Below are positions 33,177 to 41,908 of a stretch of DNA of 64,000 nucleotides, one piece after another (the stretch's first letter is position 1; the number at the start of each line of letters is the position of its first letter). A program made the position numbers and the translations under genes. The notes beneath the pieces were generated by a model. That model saw only the letters and a program-made list of their open reading frames with translations, was not told the DNA's origin and did no database searches. Source of the stretch: Sphingomonas sp. (GTDB taxonomy: Bacteria > Pseudomonadota > Alphaproteobacteria > Sphingomonadales > Sphingomonadaceae); assembly GCF_024508665.1 (NCBI RefSeq), contig NZ_JANINP010000007.1, positions 186,001 to 250,000 of the forward strand, written 5' to 3'.

Positions 33177-34781
33177 ATGCGCAAGATGATCGTCGCCTTT
33201 GCTGCGGCCGCCGCCGCCGTCGCCATTCCCGCGTCGCTGCATTCCAACGACCTGTCGATGGTCAACCGGATCATGGACGAAGGGTTCAACCGCTCTCAGG
33301 TGATGACCACCGCCGAATATCTTTCCGATCAGATCGGCCCGCGGCTGACCAACTCGCCCAATATGCGCAAGGCGGAGGCGTGGACCTCGTCCAAGTTCAG
33401 CGAATGGGGTCTGACCAACGTCCATAAGGAAGGGTTCGAATTCGGCCGCGGCTGGTGGATCGAGAATTCGTCGGTGCGGATGACCAGCCCGCGCCCGATC
33501 CAGCTGACCGCGATCCCGATCGCCTGGACGCCGTCGACCAACGGCGCCGTGTCGGGCGAAGTGATCGTCGCGCCGATGGCGACCCCCGCCGACTTCGCCA
33601 AGTGGAAGGGCAAGCTCAAGGGCAAGATCGTCCTGGTCACCAAGCCCGATGACGGCTCGGAGCCGGGCGACGCGCCGTTCAAGCGCTACACCGCCGACGA
33701 CCTCGCCAAGCTCGATCAGTTCGTCCAGCCCAAATACGATCCGGCCGCGGCCGAACGCGGCATGAAGCGGCTCGAATTCGCCAAGAAGCTCGATGCTTTC
33801 CTGCAGGAGGAAGGCGCGGTCGCTTATGCCACCAAGTCGCGGCTCGACGGCAAGCTCGTCCATGGCGAGGGTTATCTGTTCGGCGCCGGCGATACCGTGA
33901 AGACCCCGGGCGTGGAGATCGCGGCGGAGGATTATCGCCGCCTGGTCCGCCTCTCGATCGCCGGCGCGAATCCGACCGTATCGATCAACAACGACGTCCG
34001 CTTCGACGACAGCGACGTCAATGCCTACGACATCATCGCCGACATCCCCGGCAGCGCCAAGGACGGCAGCTACGTGATGGCCGGCGCGCATCTCGATTCC
34101 TGGGTCGCGGGCGACGGTGCGGCGGACAATGGCGCCGGCAGCGCGATGATCATGGAGGCGGCGCGCATCCTGTCGACCTTGAAGGTCAAGCCGAAACGGA
34201 CGATCCGCTTCGCGCTTTGGGCGGGCGAGGAGCAGGGGCTGCTCGGCAGTCTGGCCTATGTCGAGAACCATTTCGCGACGCGCGGCAGCCCGAACGATCC
34301 CAAGCTGACCGGCCTCGCGCGCTATCAGGGCTGGGCCAATCGCTGGCCGATCACGACCAAGGCGGACTGGTCGAAGATGGCCGCTTATTTCAACATCGAC
34401 AATGGATCGGGGAAGCTGCGCGGCATCTATGCCGAGAACAATCCGGCGGTGGTGCCGATCTTCAAGCAATGGCTGGAGCCGTTCAACTCGATGGGCGCGT
34501 CGTCGGTGGTGATCCGTAAGACGGGCGGTACCGATCACGTCTTCATGCAGGCGGTCGGCCTGCCGGGCTTCCAGTTCATCCAGGATCCGCTCGATTACGG
34601 CAGCCGCATCCACCACACCTCGATCGATACCTATGATCACCTGAAGGGCGACGACATGCGTCAGGCGGCGGTTGTGCTGGCGGCGTTCCTGTGGAATGCG
34701 GCGAACAGCGACGCGCTGCCGCGTCCGCCGCTGCCGACGCAGCCGTCCAAGAGCGATCCCTTTGCCTATGCCGATGAGTAA
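33177..34781 (+). CDS. M28 family metallopeptidase
   Basis: The 534-aa exported protein has a signal peptide (MRKMIVAFAAAAAAVAIPASLHS) and a PA-like insertion (residues about 130-260). The M28 catalytic core shows AGAHLDSWVAGDGAADNGAG (zinc His and bridging Asp), WAGEEQGLLGS (Glu base and zinc ligand), YFNIDNGSG (Asp) and HHTSIDTYDH (C-terminal His). It is probably a periplasmic di- or aminopeptidase of the carboxypeptidase Q group. It is cotranscribed with nothing obvious; a family-B-like repeat follows. Confidence 0.92.
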   Translation: MRKMIVAFAAAAAAVAIPASLHSNDLSMVNRIMDEGFNRSQVMTTAEYLSDQIGPRLTNSPNMRKAEAWTSSKFSEWGLTNVHKEGFEFGRGWWIENSSVRMTSPRPIQLTAIPIAWTPSTNGAVSGEVIVAPMATPADFAKWKGKLKGKIVLVTKPDDGSEPGDAPFKRYTADDLAKLDQFVQPKYDPAAAERGMKRLEFAKKLDAFLQEEGAVAYATKSRLDGKLVHGEGYLFGAGDTVKTPGVEIAAEDYRRLVRLSIAGANPTVSINNDVRFDDSDVNAYDIIADIPGSAKDGSYVMAGAHLDSWVAGDGAADNGAGSAMIMEAARILSTLKVKPKRTIRFALWAGEEQGLLGSLAYVENHFATRGSPNDPKLTGLARYQGWANRWPITTKADWSKMAAYFNIDNGSGKLRGIYAENNPAVVPIFKQWLEPFNSMGASSVVIRKTGGTDHVFMQAVGLPGFQFIQDPLDYGSRIHHTSIDTYDHLKGDDMRQAAVVLAAFLWNAANSDALPRPPLPTQPSKSDPFAYADE

Positions 34782-34788
34782 GCCCCAA

Positions 34789-34876
34789 TCGTCGCCCCGG
34801 CGCAGGCCGGGGCCGCCTTGTCATCGGGCGGTGCACCAAGTGCCAGCGGCCCCGGCCTGCGCCGGGGCGACGAGCT
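34789..34876. repeat. Large GC-rich inverted repeat (CGTCGCCCCGGCGCAGGCCGGGG type)
   Basis: The left arm contains CGTCGCCCCGG and GGCCGGGGCCGC. The right arm reads GCGGCCCCGGCCTGCGCCGG then GGCGACGAG, its reverse complement. It lies between the M28 peptidase and the rRNA methylase gene and can fold as one stem, so it may act as a transcript end or mRNA-stabilising hairpin. It is related in style to family B. Confidence 0.7.
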
Positions 34877-34880
34877 AGCC

Positions 34881-35636
34881 ATGGCTCGCAGAGGCCATCG
34901 CCCTTCGCAAGCACCCGCTTCGCGGCCCCGTTTCTGGGGCCGTCATGCTGTGCTGGCGGCGCTCGCCAATCCCGAACGGACCGTCAGGAAGATGTGGGCG
35001 ACGCGCGAGGCGCTGGCCGGGCTCGACATTCCGCCGGTGATCCCGATCACCTACGCCGATGCCGCCGATCTCGGCCGGCTGGTCCCGGGCGACGCGCCGC
35101 ATCAGGGTCTGGTGATCGAGGTCGAGCCGCTCGAGGATATCTGGCTCGGCGACCTGCTCGAACAAGGGCAGGGCGAGGATGACCGGCGGCCGCTGGTGGT
35201 GCTCGACCAAGTGACCGATCCGCACAATGTCGGCGCGATCCTGCGCTCGGCCGCCGCGTTCGACGCGCTCGGCATCGTCACCCAGGACCGCCATTCCCCG
35301 CCCGAATCGGGCGCGGTGGCGCGAACCGCGTCGGGCGCGCTCGAGATCGTGCCCTGGGTTCGCGTGGTGAACCTGTCGCGCGCGCTGGACGAGATCGCGG
35401 AGGCCGGGTTCTGGCGCGTCGGCCTGGCCGGAGAGGCGACCGAAACGCTGGGCAACGTGATCGGCGGCGCCGCGCGGATCGCACTGGTGCTGGGGGCCGA
35501 AGGCGAGGGGATGCGGCACAATACGATGCAGCATTGCGATCAGCTTGCGCGCCTGCCGATATCGCCTAGGATCGAAAGCCTGAACGTGTCCAATGCCGCC
35601 GCGATCGCGCTCTATGCGGTAGCCGCGCGCGACTGA
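34881..35636 (+). CDS. rlmB: SpoU-type 2'-O-methyltransferase (RlmB/TrmH family)
   Basis: The 251-aa product has the knotted SPOUT signatures: motif 1 LDQVTDPHNVGAILRSAAAF, motif 2 IALVLGAEGEGM, and motif 3 LPISPRIESLNVSNAAAIALY. An N-terminal L30e-like substrate domain begins FWGRHAVLAALANPERTV. RlmB methylates G2251 of 23S rRNA; some paralogues act on tRNA, so the exact target is inferred. The ATG at 34881 starts the conserved region; an upstream ATG runs through the repeat and is rejected. Confidence 0.9.
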   Translation: MARRGHRPSQAPASRPRFWGRHAVLAALANPERTVRKMWATREALAGLDIPPVIPITYADAADLGRLVPGDAPHQGLVIEVEPLEDIWLGDLLEQGQGEDDRRPLVVLDQVTDPHNVGAILRSAAAFDALGIVTQDRHSPPESGAVARTASGALEIVPWVRVVNLSRALDEIAEAGFWRVGLAGEATETLGNVIGGAARIALVLGAEGEGMRHNTMQHCDQLARLPISPRIESLNVSNAAAIALYAVAARD

Positions 35637-35649
35637 AGGGGGATGGGGA

Positions 35650-36405
35650 ATGACGGCACGGATTACGCGTCTCGCGCTGGTGCTCGTCGCGCCCCTGATG
35701 CTGGTCGGCTGCCTGCTCGCGCCCGGCAAGTTCACCTCGACCTTGACGATCAATGCCGATCGCACCTTCACCTATAGCTATCAGGGCGAGGTTTACGCCT
35801 TCGATCTCAATGACGCGATGAAGGACATGCCGTCGGGCGGCGACGACGATACCAAGAAAACGGACGGCGTCTCGTTGCAGAATATCGGCTTCGACAAAGA
35901 CAAATCGAAGGACAAGGACAGCGCCAAGGACGCGGCCAAGGCCAAGGCGGAAGCCGACGCCAAGAACCGCGAAATGGCCGCGACCCTGTCCAAGGAGGCG
36001 GGGTTCCGCAAGGTAGAGTATGTCGGCGACGGCAAGTTCCTGATCGACTATCAGATCAGCGGGAAGCTCGATCACACCTATCTCTTCCCGTACAATCTCG
36101 ATGCCGGAATCATCATCCCGTTCGTCGCGGTCGAAATCCGCGCCAACGGCACTGCGCGCGTCAAGGCTCCCGGCTTCGCCAACGATTCGAAGGATTCTTC
36201 AGGCGGCATGGGGCCGGATGCGAGCAAGGCGTCGGCCAAGCTCGACGGCACTTTCATCCTCGACACCGATGCCGAGATCGTCAGCCAGAATAACGAGGAC
36301 GGGGTGAAAGTCGTAAACGGCCGCAAGACCGTGACATGGAAGGCAACCCCGCTGTCGAACACCGCGCCGATGGCGGTGGTGCGGTTCGCCGGGACGGCGA
36401 AGTAG
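35650..36405 (+). CDS. Putative lipoprotein with charged repeat region
   Basis: The 251-aa product begins MTARITRLALVLVAPLMLVGC, a lipobox (LVGC). A beta-type lead (TSTLTINADRTFTYSYQGEVYAF) is followed by a Lys/Asp/Ala-rich low-complexity helix (DKDKSKDKDSAKDAAKAKAEADAKN) and a beta-rich C-terminal domain. The domain type is not recognised. It starts 13 bases after rlmB and may be cotranscribed. It probably faces the periplasm, anchored in a membrane. Confidence 0.75.
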   Translation: MTARITRLALVLVAPLMLVGCLLAPGKFTSTLTINADRTFTYSYQGEVYAFDLNDAMKDMPSGGDDDTKKTDGVSLQNIGFDKDKSKDKDSAKDAAKAKAEADAKNREMAATLSKEAGFRKVEYVGDGKFLIDYQISGKLDHTYLFPYNLDAGIIIPFVAVEIRANGTARVKAPGFANDSKDSSGGMGPDASKASAKLDGTFILDTDAEIVSQNNEDGVKVVNGRKTVTWKATPLSNTAPMAVVRFAGTAK

Positions 36406-36417
36406 ATCTCTTTCGTC

Positions 36418-36525
36418 CGTCACCCCGGCCTTGTGCCGGGGTCCAACGGGAGACAGGCTGAGGGCTGGAGGCTCTAGCTCTTCACCGCGAGGTTCGTTGG
36501 ATGCCGGGACGCGCCCGGCATGACG
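36418..36525. repeat. Palindromic intergenic repeat, family B, between convergent genes
   Basis: This contains GTCACCCCGG-CCTTGTG-CCGGGGTCCA near the left end and GGATGCCGGG-ACGCG-CCCGGCATGAC near the right end, the family B arrangement. It separates the convergent lipoprotein and ferredoxin genes and is well placed to be a bidirectional transcription end. Confidence 0.75.
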
Positions 36526-36556
36526 ATTTAGAGGTGGCGACCTATCGCGCCCCGCC

Positions 36557-36874
36557 TCAATCTTCTTCGGCGATCCGCACCTTCAACCCGTCGAGGTGAT
36601 CCCCGAACTCGATCTGACACGACAGGCGACTGTTCTCGTCGCGATCGGCCGAGGAATCGAGCAGGTCGTTTTCGTCCTCGCTCATCGGTTTCAGTTTGGC
36701 AGCAAATTCCGGATCGACATGGACGTGGCAAGTGGCGCAGCTGCAGCAGCCGCCGCACAGCGCCAGGATCTCGTCGATCCCGGCGTCGCGAATCACTTCC
36801 ATCACCGACAGGCCAGCTTCGCCCGAAATTTCCTGTTCTTTCCCGTCGCGTGTTACGACGATAAGCTTGGGCAT
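36557..36874 (-). CDS. [2Fe-2S] ferredoxin, adrenodoxin type
   Basis: The 105-aa product ([26 protein letters not shown]...) has the cluster cysteines C-x5-C-x2-C in [18 protein letters not shown] and the fourth in RLSCQIEF. The C-terminal [10 protein letters not shown] matches adrenodoxin-type ferredoxins, which carry electrons to P450s and other oxygenases or take part in iron-sulfur assembly. An extra Cys is next to the first ligand. The partner is not in this window. The ATG at 36874 is preferred over an upstream in-frame codon. Confidence 0.9.
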   Translation of the reverse strand: MPKLIVVTRDGKEQEISGEAGLSVMEVIRDAGIDEILALCGGCCSCATCHVHVDPEFAAKLKPMSEDENDLLDSSADRDENSRLSCQIEFGDHLDGLKVRIAEED

Positions 36875-36949
36875 GTCTTTCCTCCGTCCGGTTGCCAGCG
36901 GCCATGCCGCGCCCGGACGCATCGATCAAGGTTTCGTAGAAGGTTTGCT

Positions 36950-37573
36950 ATGGTCCAGACTGCCACGTCGTTGAACGCCGCCCTCGATGCGCTCGCCGCG
37001 ATCGAACCCGCCTTCGGCGTCGCACTGCAGCGCGCGGGCTATCCCGAGCCCAGGGTGCGCGACCGCGGCTATGCCACCTTGCTGCGCACGATCATCGGCC
37101 AGCAGGTGTCGGTGGCGGCGGCGCAGTCGATCTGGAACAAGCTGGAGGCGCAAATCGGCGACCTCACCGATCCAGCCACCGTCGTCGCGGCGGGCGACGA
37201 GCAATTGCGAGCCGCCGGCCTGTCGCGGCAAAAGGTCAGCTATGCGCGCAGCCTGGCCGAGGAAGTTACGAGCGGCCGGCTCGATTTCGACCGACTGCCG
37301 GAGGACGACGAGGAAGCCATCGCGCAGCTGATCGGGATCAAGGGCATCGGCCGCTGGTCGGCGGAAATCTATCTGCTGTTCGCCGAAGGCCGGCCCGACA
37401 TCTGGCCGGCAGGCGACCTGGCCGTGCAGATCGAGATCGGCCGCATCCTCGGCCATGACGAGCGACCGGCGGAGAAGTTGATGCGCGAGCTGGCGGAAGC
37501 CTGGCGCCCGCATCGCGGCGCCGCGGCGATCCTGGCGTGGCATCATTACAAGGTGGACATGGAAGTGATCTAG
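36950..37573 (+). CDS. DNA-3-methyladenine glycosylase (AlkA-like)
   Basis: The 207-aa product is an HhH-GPD DNA glycosylase: LRTIIGQQVSVAAAQSIW, the hairpin LIGIKGIGRWSAEIYLLF and the catalytic Asp in IWPAGDLAVQ. It removes alkylated purines. It lacks the N-terminal beta domain of E. coli AlkA and matches the shorter family type. It lies divergent from the ferredoxin gene with a 75-base gap and overlaps the convergent LysR gene by four bases. Confidence 0.9.
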   Translation: MVQTATSLNAALDALAAIEPAFGVALQRAGYPEPRVRDRGYATLLRTIIGQQVSVAAAQSIWNKLEAQIGDLTDPATVVAAGDEQLRAAGLSRQKVSYARSLAEEVTSGRLDFDRLPEDDEEAIAQLIGIKGIGRWSAEIYLLFAEGRPDIWPAGDLAVQIEIGRILGHDERPAEKLMRELAEAWRPHRGAAAILAWHHYKVDMEVI

Positions 37574-38487
37574 CCCGGAGCGGGCTGCCCACGGCCGGCC
37601 AGGTCTAAGCCCGCAAAACGCGCGCGGGCGGCATCGATAAAGGCGCGATGGTTGACCGAGGTGCGGCGGTTGGCTTGGTAGACCAGGTGGACGGGGATCG
37701 GCGGCGGCGACAGTCCGTCGAGGATCGGCACGAGCCGGCCCGAAGCGATCGCGTCGATCGCCTGATAGGACAGGACCCGGGCTATCCCCGCACCGGCCTC
37801 TGCCGCCGCGATCGCTGCGTCGGCGGTGTTCGCGGTCAGGCGCGGTTCGATGCGGATCGCGGTCTTGCCGGTCGGGCCGAAGCGCCATTCGTGCGCGCGG
37901 TCGAGTTCGGTGAACGAGATCAGCGAATGACCGTGCAGCGCCGGTACGTTGGCGGGTATGCCATGCGCCTCTAGATAGTCCGGACTGGCGACGAGCACGC
38001 GCCGGACTTCGGCGACCTTCAGCGCGTGGAGCGAGCTGTCCGACAGGTCGCCGATCCGCACCGCCACGTCGACCCCTTCATCGACCAGCCGGACGATGCG
38101 GTCGATCAAAGTAAGCTCGACGTCGAGGGCAGGGTAGGCGCGCAGCAGCCCGGTCGCGATCGGCAATACGTGGAGCCGCCCGAACGTGACGGGCGCCGCG
38201 ATCACCAGCTTGCCGCCCGGCGTCGCGCCGTCGCCGCGCAACGCGAGCGCCGCGTCGTCGAGTTCGGCCAGCGCCGATCGGCAGCGCTCCAGATACAGGG
38301 CGCCCTCGTCGGTCAGCCGCACCGACCGCGTCGTCCGGCGCAGCAACGGCCGGCCGAGCGATTGCTCGAGTGCCGCCACCGCGCGGCTGGCGGCGGTCGG
38401 CGAGACGCGCAGGCGCCGCGCGGCTTCCGCGAAGCTCGCCTGATCCGCGACGGCGACGAAGGTGCGCAGCATCTCCAGCCGGTCCAT
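37570..38487 (-). CDS. LysR-family transcriptional regulator
   Basis: The 305-aa product has the N-terminal HTH (LEMLRTFVAVADQASFAEAARRLRVSPTAASRAVAALEQSLG) and a substrate-binding domain starting GGKLVIAAPVTFGRLHVLP. It is divergent from a three-gene operon (AhpD-like, PNPOx-like, DUF1348), the usual arrangement for its target. The ATG at 38487 starts the HTH; longer in-frame starts are rejected. A probable site is noted in the intergenic region. Confidence 0.92.
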   Translation of the reverse strand: MDRLEMLRTFVAVADQASFAEAARRLRVSPTAASRAVAALEQSLGRPLLRRTTRSVRLTDEGALYLERCRSALAELDDAALALRGDGATPGGKLVIAAPVTFGRLHVLPIATGLLRAYPALDVELTLIDRIVRLVDEGVDVAVRIGDLSDSSLHALKVAEVRRVLVASPDYLEAHGIPANVPALHGHSLISFTELDRAHEWRFGPTGKTAIRIEPRLTANTADAAIAAAEAGAGIARVLSYQAIDAIASGRLVPILDGLSPPPIPVHLVYQANRRTSVNHRAFIDAARARFAGLDLAGRGQPAPG

Positions 38488-38520
38488 GATTATCCCGATA
38501 TTCGCATGAGTGAAGTGTAG

Positions 38521-38532
38521 AATTGGACAATT
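38521..38532. promoter_or_regulatory. Candidate LysR operator AATTG-GA-CAATT
   Basis: This is a perfect 12-base inverted repeat of AT-rich sequence between the LysR gene and its divergent operon, the expected location for LysR autoregulation and target control. Confidence 0.4.
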
Positions 38533-38603
38533 ATCACGTCTGCCGCAAGATGGCATCTCCAATGGGCAGGCCGCATGCCGCCGCCTGACAAGGAGAAAAC
38601 CCC

Positions 38604-39149
38604 GTGTCCCGTATCGCCATCCCCGCCCGTGAAGACGCTCCCGCTACGTCCCAGTCGCTGTTCGACGCCGTCGAAAAGCAGCTTGGCGTCGTTCCCAATC
38701 TCTTCCGCCTGGTCGGGCTCAGCCCGGCGGCGCTTGAGGGCTATATCGGCCTCAACGGCGCGCTGGGCCGCACGCTGGATGCCAAGACCCGCGAGCGGAT
38801 CTCGCTGGCCGTCGCGCAGGCGAACGGCTGCGACTATTGCCTGTCGGCGCACACCTATCTCGGGCTCAACCTCGCCAAGATCGACGACACCGAAATCGCG
38901 CTCAATCGCAACGGCCATTCGGGCGACGCCAAGGCCGACGCCGCGCTCGTCTTCGCGCGGAAGGTGCTCGATACCCGCGGCCGGGTCAGCGACGCCGATC
39001 TCGCCGCGGTGCGCCTCGCCGGGTTCAGCGACGCGCAGGTGATCGAGATCGTCGTGTCGGTCGCGCTCAACGTGCTGACCAACTACGTCAACAATGTCGC
39101 CGAAACCGACATCGATTTCCCCGTCGTCCGGGCAGCGCAAGCCGCCTGA
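38604..39149 (+). CDS. Peroxidase-related / carboxymuconolactone decarboxylase family protein (AhpD-like)
   Basis: The 181-aa product has the CMD-type helix core and redox motif ANGCDYCLSAHTYLGLNLAKI (CxxCxxxH), with LARKVLDTRGRVSDADLAAV and NVLTNYVNNVAETDIDFP typical of the larger peroxidase-related subgroup. It is probably a thiol peroxidase. It is first in an operon (64-base gap to the next gene) controlled by the divergent LysR. Confidence 0.9.
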   Translation: MSRIAIPAREDAPATSQSLFDAVEKQLGVVPNLFRLVGLSPAALEGYIGLNGALGRTLDAKTRERISLAVAQANGCDYCLSAHTYLGLNLAKIDDTEIALNRNGHSGDAKADAALVFARKVLDTRGRVSDADLAAVRLAGFSDAQVIEIVVSVALNVLTNYVNNVAETDIDFPVVRAAQAA

Positions 39150-39212
39150 CGTCCCGCCGTCGGCGGGTTTTCCCCCGCCCGTCGACGGCACCCTGGCAAT
39201 TGGAGTCGGCAC

Positions 39213-39845
39213 ATGGGCAATGCCTTCCTTACCATCGCAACCACACCCTCGGTGCTTGCCGCGCAGGCCGCGAATGGCAGTGCCGGACTGTACGACAATG
39301 TGGGCGGCCATCGCCCGGCCAATCGCTTCGGTGCGGCGGAAGCCGAATTCATTGCCCAGCGCGACAGCTTTTACCTCGCCAGCGTGTCCGAAAGCGGCTG
39401 GCCCTATGTCCAGCATCGCGGCGGTCCGCCGGGCTTCCTCAAGGTGCTCGACGAGACGACGCTCGCTTTCCCCGATTTCCGCGGCAATCGCCAATATATC
39501 ACGCTCGGCAACGTTGCCGCGGACGACCGCGTCGCCGTCTTCCTGATGGATTATCCGCGCCGGCGCAGGCTGAAGCTATTTGCGCATATCGAGGCGCGCG
39601 ACCTCGCCGCCGATCCGGCGCTGGCGGCGGCGCTCGATCTTGCGGGCTATCGCGCCGCTCCCGAGCGCGCCTTTGTACTTCACCTCGAAGCGTTCGACTG
39701 GAATTGTCCGCAGCATATAGTGCCGCGCTTCACCGAAGCAGAAATCGCCGCCGCGTCGGCGCCGCTCAAGGCGCGCCTTGCCGAACTCGAACAGGAAAAT
39801 GCCATGTTGCGCGCTACGCTCAGCCGAAAGGATAGTATCGCATGA
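39213..39845 (+). CDS. Pyridoxamine 5'-phosphate oxidase-like flavin protein
   Basis: The 210-aa product has a split-barrel FMN-binding fold: [66 protein letters not shown] and a short C-terminal helix ([12 protein letters not shown]) follow. This is the 'pyridoxamine 5-phosphate oxidase family' type, perhaps an electron-transfer or detoxifying flavoprotein. Its stop overlaps the DUF1348 start as ATGA (39842-39845), so the genes are coupled. Confidence 0.85.
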   Translation: MGNAFLTIATTPSVLAAQAANGSAGLYDNVGGHRPANRFGAAEAEFIAQRDSFYLASVSESGWPYVQHRGGPPGFLKVLDETTLAFPDFRGNRQYITLGNVAADDRVAVFLMDYPRRRRLKLFAHIEARDLAADPALAAALDLAGYRAAPERAFVLHLEAFDWNCPQHIVPRFTEAEIAAASAPLKARLAELEQENAMLRATLSRKDSIA

Positions 39846-40321
39846 CCGAACTCGAAATTCCGCGGCCGCCCCTGCCGCCCTTCACGCACGAAACCGCCTT
39901 GCTCAAGGTGCGCGCGGCCGAGGATGCCTGGAACAGCCGCGATCCGGAACGTGTGGCGCTCGCCTATACGATCGACAGCGAATGGCGGAATCGCGACGTT
40001 TTTCTGCGCGGGCGAGAGGCGGTCATCGAACTGCTCACGCGGAAATGGGCGCGTGAGGAGGAATATCGGCTCGTCAAGGATCTGTGGGCCTTCACCGGCA
40101 ACCGCATCGCGGTCCGGTTCCAGTATGAATGCCGAACCGAGGGGCAATGGTATCGCTGCTACGGAAACGAGCAATGGGAGTTTGCCGATAACGGCCTGAT
40201 GCGCCGTCGCGAGGCGTCGGTGAACGACGTGGCGATCGCCGAATCCGAACGCAGGTTCCGCTGGGACGGTCCCGGTCCGCGGCCTCAGGACTATCCGGGC
40301 CTGATTGGCGTCGGGGGATGA
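39842..40321 (+). CDS. DUF1348 / SnoaL-like protein
   Basis: The 159-aa product is a nuclear-transport-factor-2-like fold: [48 protein letters not shown], the DUF1348 (SnoaL-like) pattern including the conserved [14 protein letters not shown] segment. Members are small ligand-binding or isomerase-like proteins of unknown role. It is the third gene of the LysR-linked operon, overlapping the PNPOx gene by four bases. Confidence 0.85.
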   Translation: MTELEIPRPPLPPFTHETALLKVRAAEDAWNSRDPERVALAYTIDSEWRNRDVFLRGREAVIELLTRKWAREEEYRLVKDLWAFTGNRIAVRFQYECRTEGQWYRCYGNEQWEFADNGLMRRREASVNDVAIAESERRFRWDGPGPRPQDYPGLIGVGG

Positions 40322-40394
40322 CCTGCGTCGCGTCGGAGCCAACACCGAACGATCGGACTCGGCGCCGAGCGGCCGAGGCGATCGCGGCAAACGT

Positions 40395-40811
40395 CTATCC
40401 CGCGCGTGTCCAGATCATGGTCTGACAGAATATCGCGATACAGCCCTGAACCTTCAGATTGGCGCCGTCGCGGCCGACGACCGCGCGGTACGTCTTGCCG
40501 CTCTTGGGGTCGTAGATCTTGCCTTTCCAGCCGTCACCCGACGCGGCCATCTCGGTCAGGATCGGCAGGCCGACCAGCGGGCGGGTCTTGAGCCTGGGAT
40601 CGGGATTGAGCGCATCGACCCAGGGCTTGCCGGCCGGCGGACCCTTGATCACCTTGACGACGCGGCCGCAGATCGAGCCGCCGCAATCGCCGATCGCGAC
40701 CACCGCGCCGCCGTCCGCGGTCAGCCAGCGGCCGGCGATCGGCGGCGCCGCAGCCGCCAGGGGAGCGGCCGCCGCCATGACGGCGAATCCAATAAAAAGA
40801 CGAAGAATCAT
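40395..40811 (-). CDS. DUF2147 domain secreted protein
   Basis: The 138-aa product begins with a signal peptide (MILRLFIGFAVMAAAAPLAAA) and a DUF2147 domain (GRWLTADGGAVVAIGDCGGSICGRVVKV ... WKGKIYDPKSGKTYRAVVGRDGANLKVQGCI). Cys pairs (DCGGSIC, GCIAIFC) may form disulfides. DUF2147 is common in Sphingomonadales and has no assigned activity. It is divergent from the AraC gene. Confidence 0.88.
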   Translation of the reverse strand: MILRLFIGFAVMAAAAPLAAAAPPIAGRWLTADGGAVVAIGDCGGSICGRVVKVIKGPPAGKPWVDALNPDPRLKTRPLVGLPILTEMAASGDGWKGKIYDPKSGKTYRAVVGRDGANLKVQGCIAIFCQTMIWTRAG

Positions 40812-40886
40812 GGCTATGCCTATCCCAGATCATTGCGCGGCGGGCGCGCCCTCCCTAGCCTAATATGGGGCTGGGGGGCTGTACAA

Positions 40887-41780
40887 GTGACGCGTAACGC
40901 AGATGTCGCCGCACCGGCGGATAGCCAGATAGCGGTCCAGTTCATGCTGCCCGTCCCCGAGCTGCGACGGTTTATTTCCGGCTATCATTTCTACACTCTC
41001 TCCTACCCGCCGGGCCACGTCCATTACGACGTCTTTTATCCCGCTTGGGCCAACGTTCGGTTCTATGCGTCGGACATGAATTGGCGCATCGCGATCGGCG
41101 ACCGCGCGTTCGATCCTGTGCCGCAAGCGGCGCTGTTCGGTCCGACCAGCCGGTCGAGCACCAGCGCGTCTGGCGCCGGAACGATGATCGGCGCGGGCCT
41201 GACACCGCTCGGCTGGACGCGATTGATCGGAGTGGACGCGGCGTCGCACGCCGACGGCGTCGTCGCGCTCGCCAACGTGCTCCCGGGTGCGGGCGAGCTG
41301 GCGGGCGACGTGATTGGCGCAACCGATGCAGCGTCCGCGGTAAGGGTGATGGATGGCTACTTTCTTGCCCGATTGGGCTCTGCGGGACGCAACGATGCGC
41401 GTATCGAAGCGATGCACCGCCTGCTCGTCCAGGCCCCGCCGATCACCGTCAACGAAGCGGCCGCCGCGGTGGGCATGCATCCGCGCGGGTTCCTGCGCCT
41501 CGCGCTCGCGTCGTTCGGGTTTCGGCCGAAGCTGCTGCTGCGCCGGGCACGGTTCCTGCGGACACTGACCCGGCTGGAGGAGCAGCCGAACGCCCATTGG
41601 GTCGATGTGCTCGATATCGGCTATCACGACCAATCGCATTTCATTCGCGACAGCCACGAATTCCTCGGCATGGCCCCCGGCGATTTCCTGCGCCTGCCGC
41701 GGCCGATCAACGCGGCGTCGACACGCCTCCGCCGCGCGATGCTCGGCGCGCCCGCGCAAGCGCTGCATCGTCCCGAGTGA
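40887..41780 (+). CDS. AraC-family transcriptional regulator
   Basis: The 297-aa product starts VTRNADVAAPADSQIAVQFMLP. An N-terminal sensing domain precedes a C-terminal AraC-type HTH pair (PPITVNEAAAAVGMHPRGFLRLALASFGFRPKLLLRR ... VDVLDIGYHDQSHFIRDSHEFLGMAPGDFLRL). The GTG at 40887 is chosen because a G-rich ribosome site precedes it. The upstream in-frame part (40305 on) is the antisense shadow of DUF2147. Its target is not evident; the neighbouring mtnP and mntH genes are unlinked. Confidence 0.85.
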   Translation: MTRNADVAAPADSQIAVQFMLPVPELRRFISGYHFYTLSYPPGHVHYDVFYPAWANVRFYASDMNWRIAIGDRAFDPVPQAALFGPTSRSSTSASGAGTMIGAGLTPLGWTRLIGVDAASHADGVVALANVLPGAGELAGDVIGATDAASAVRVMDGYFLARLGSAGRNDARIEAMHRLLVQAPPITVNEAAAAVGMHPRGFLRLALASFGFRPKLLLRRARFLRTLTRLEEQPNAHWVDVLDIGYHDQSHFIRDSHEFLGMAPGDFLRLPRPINAASTRLRRAMLGAPAQALHRPE

Positions 41781-41802
41781 TGTCGCGGCGAGATGCTTCT
41801 TC

Positions 41803-41826
41803 TCCCCTCCCGCGAGCGGGAGGGGG
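41803..41826. repeat. Palindromic intergenic repeat, family A (short)
   Basis: This is a self-complementary CTCCCCTCCCG-CGA-GCGGGAGGGGG stem between the AraC and mtnP genes, a minimal family A copy. Confidence 0.65.
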
Positions 41827-41908
41827 ATTTCCTCCACGCCGCCCCCGGTTCAATTCCCCCCGATCAAACCTTAAGGGAAGGCGGCGAATCGCACTTACAG
41901 GAGACCCT

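Noticed and set aside
33051..34640. Minus-strand ORF opposite the M28 peptidase
   Set aside because: Same reasoning: the opposite strand has all catalytic residues of M28 and a signal peptide.
41045..41908. Upstream extension of MTA phosphorylase to 578 codons
   Set aside because: It overlaps the AraC gene in another frame, is Arg-rich, and the phosphorylase motif starts right after the ATG at 41909 with a good ribosome site.
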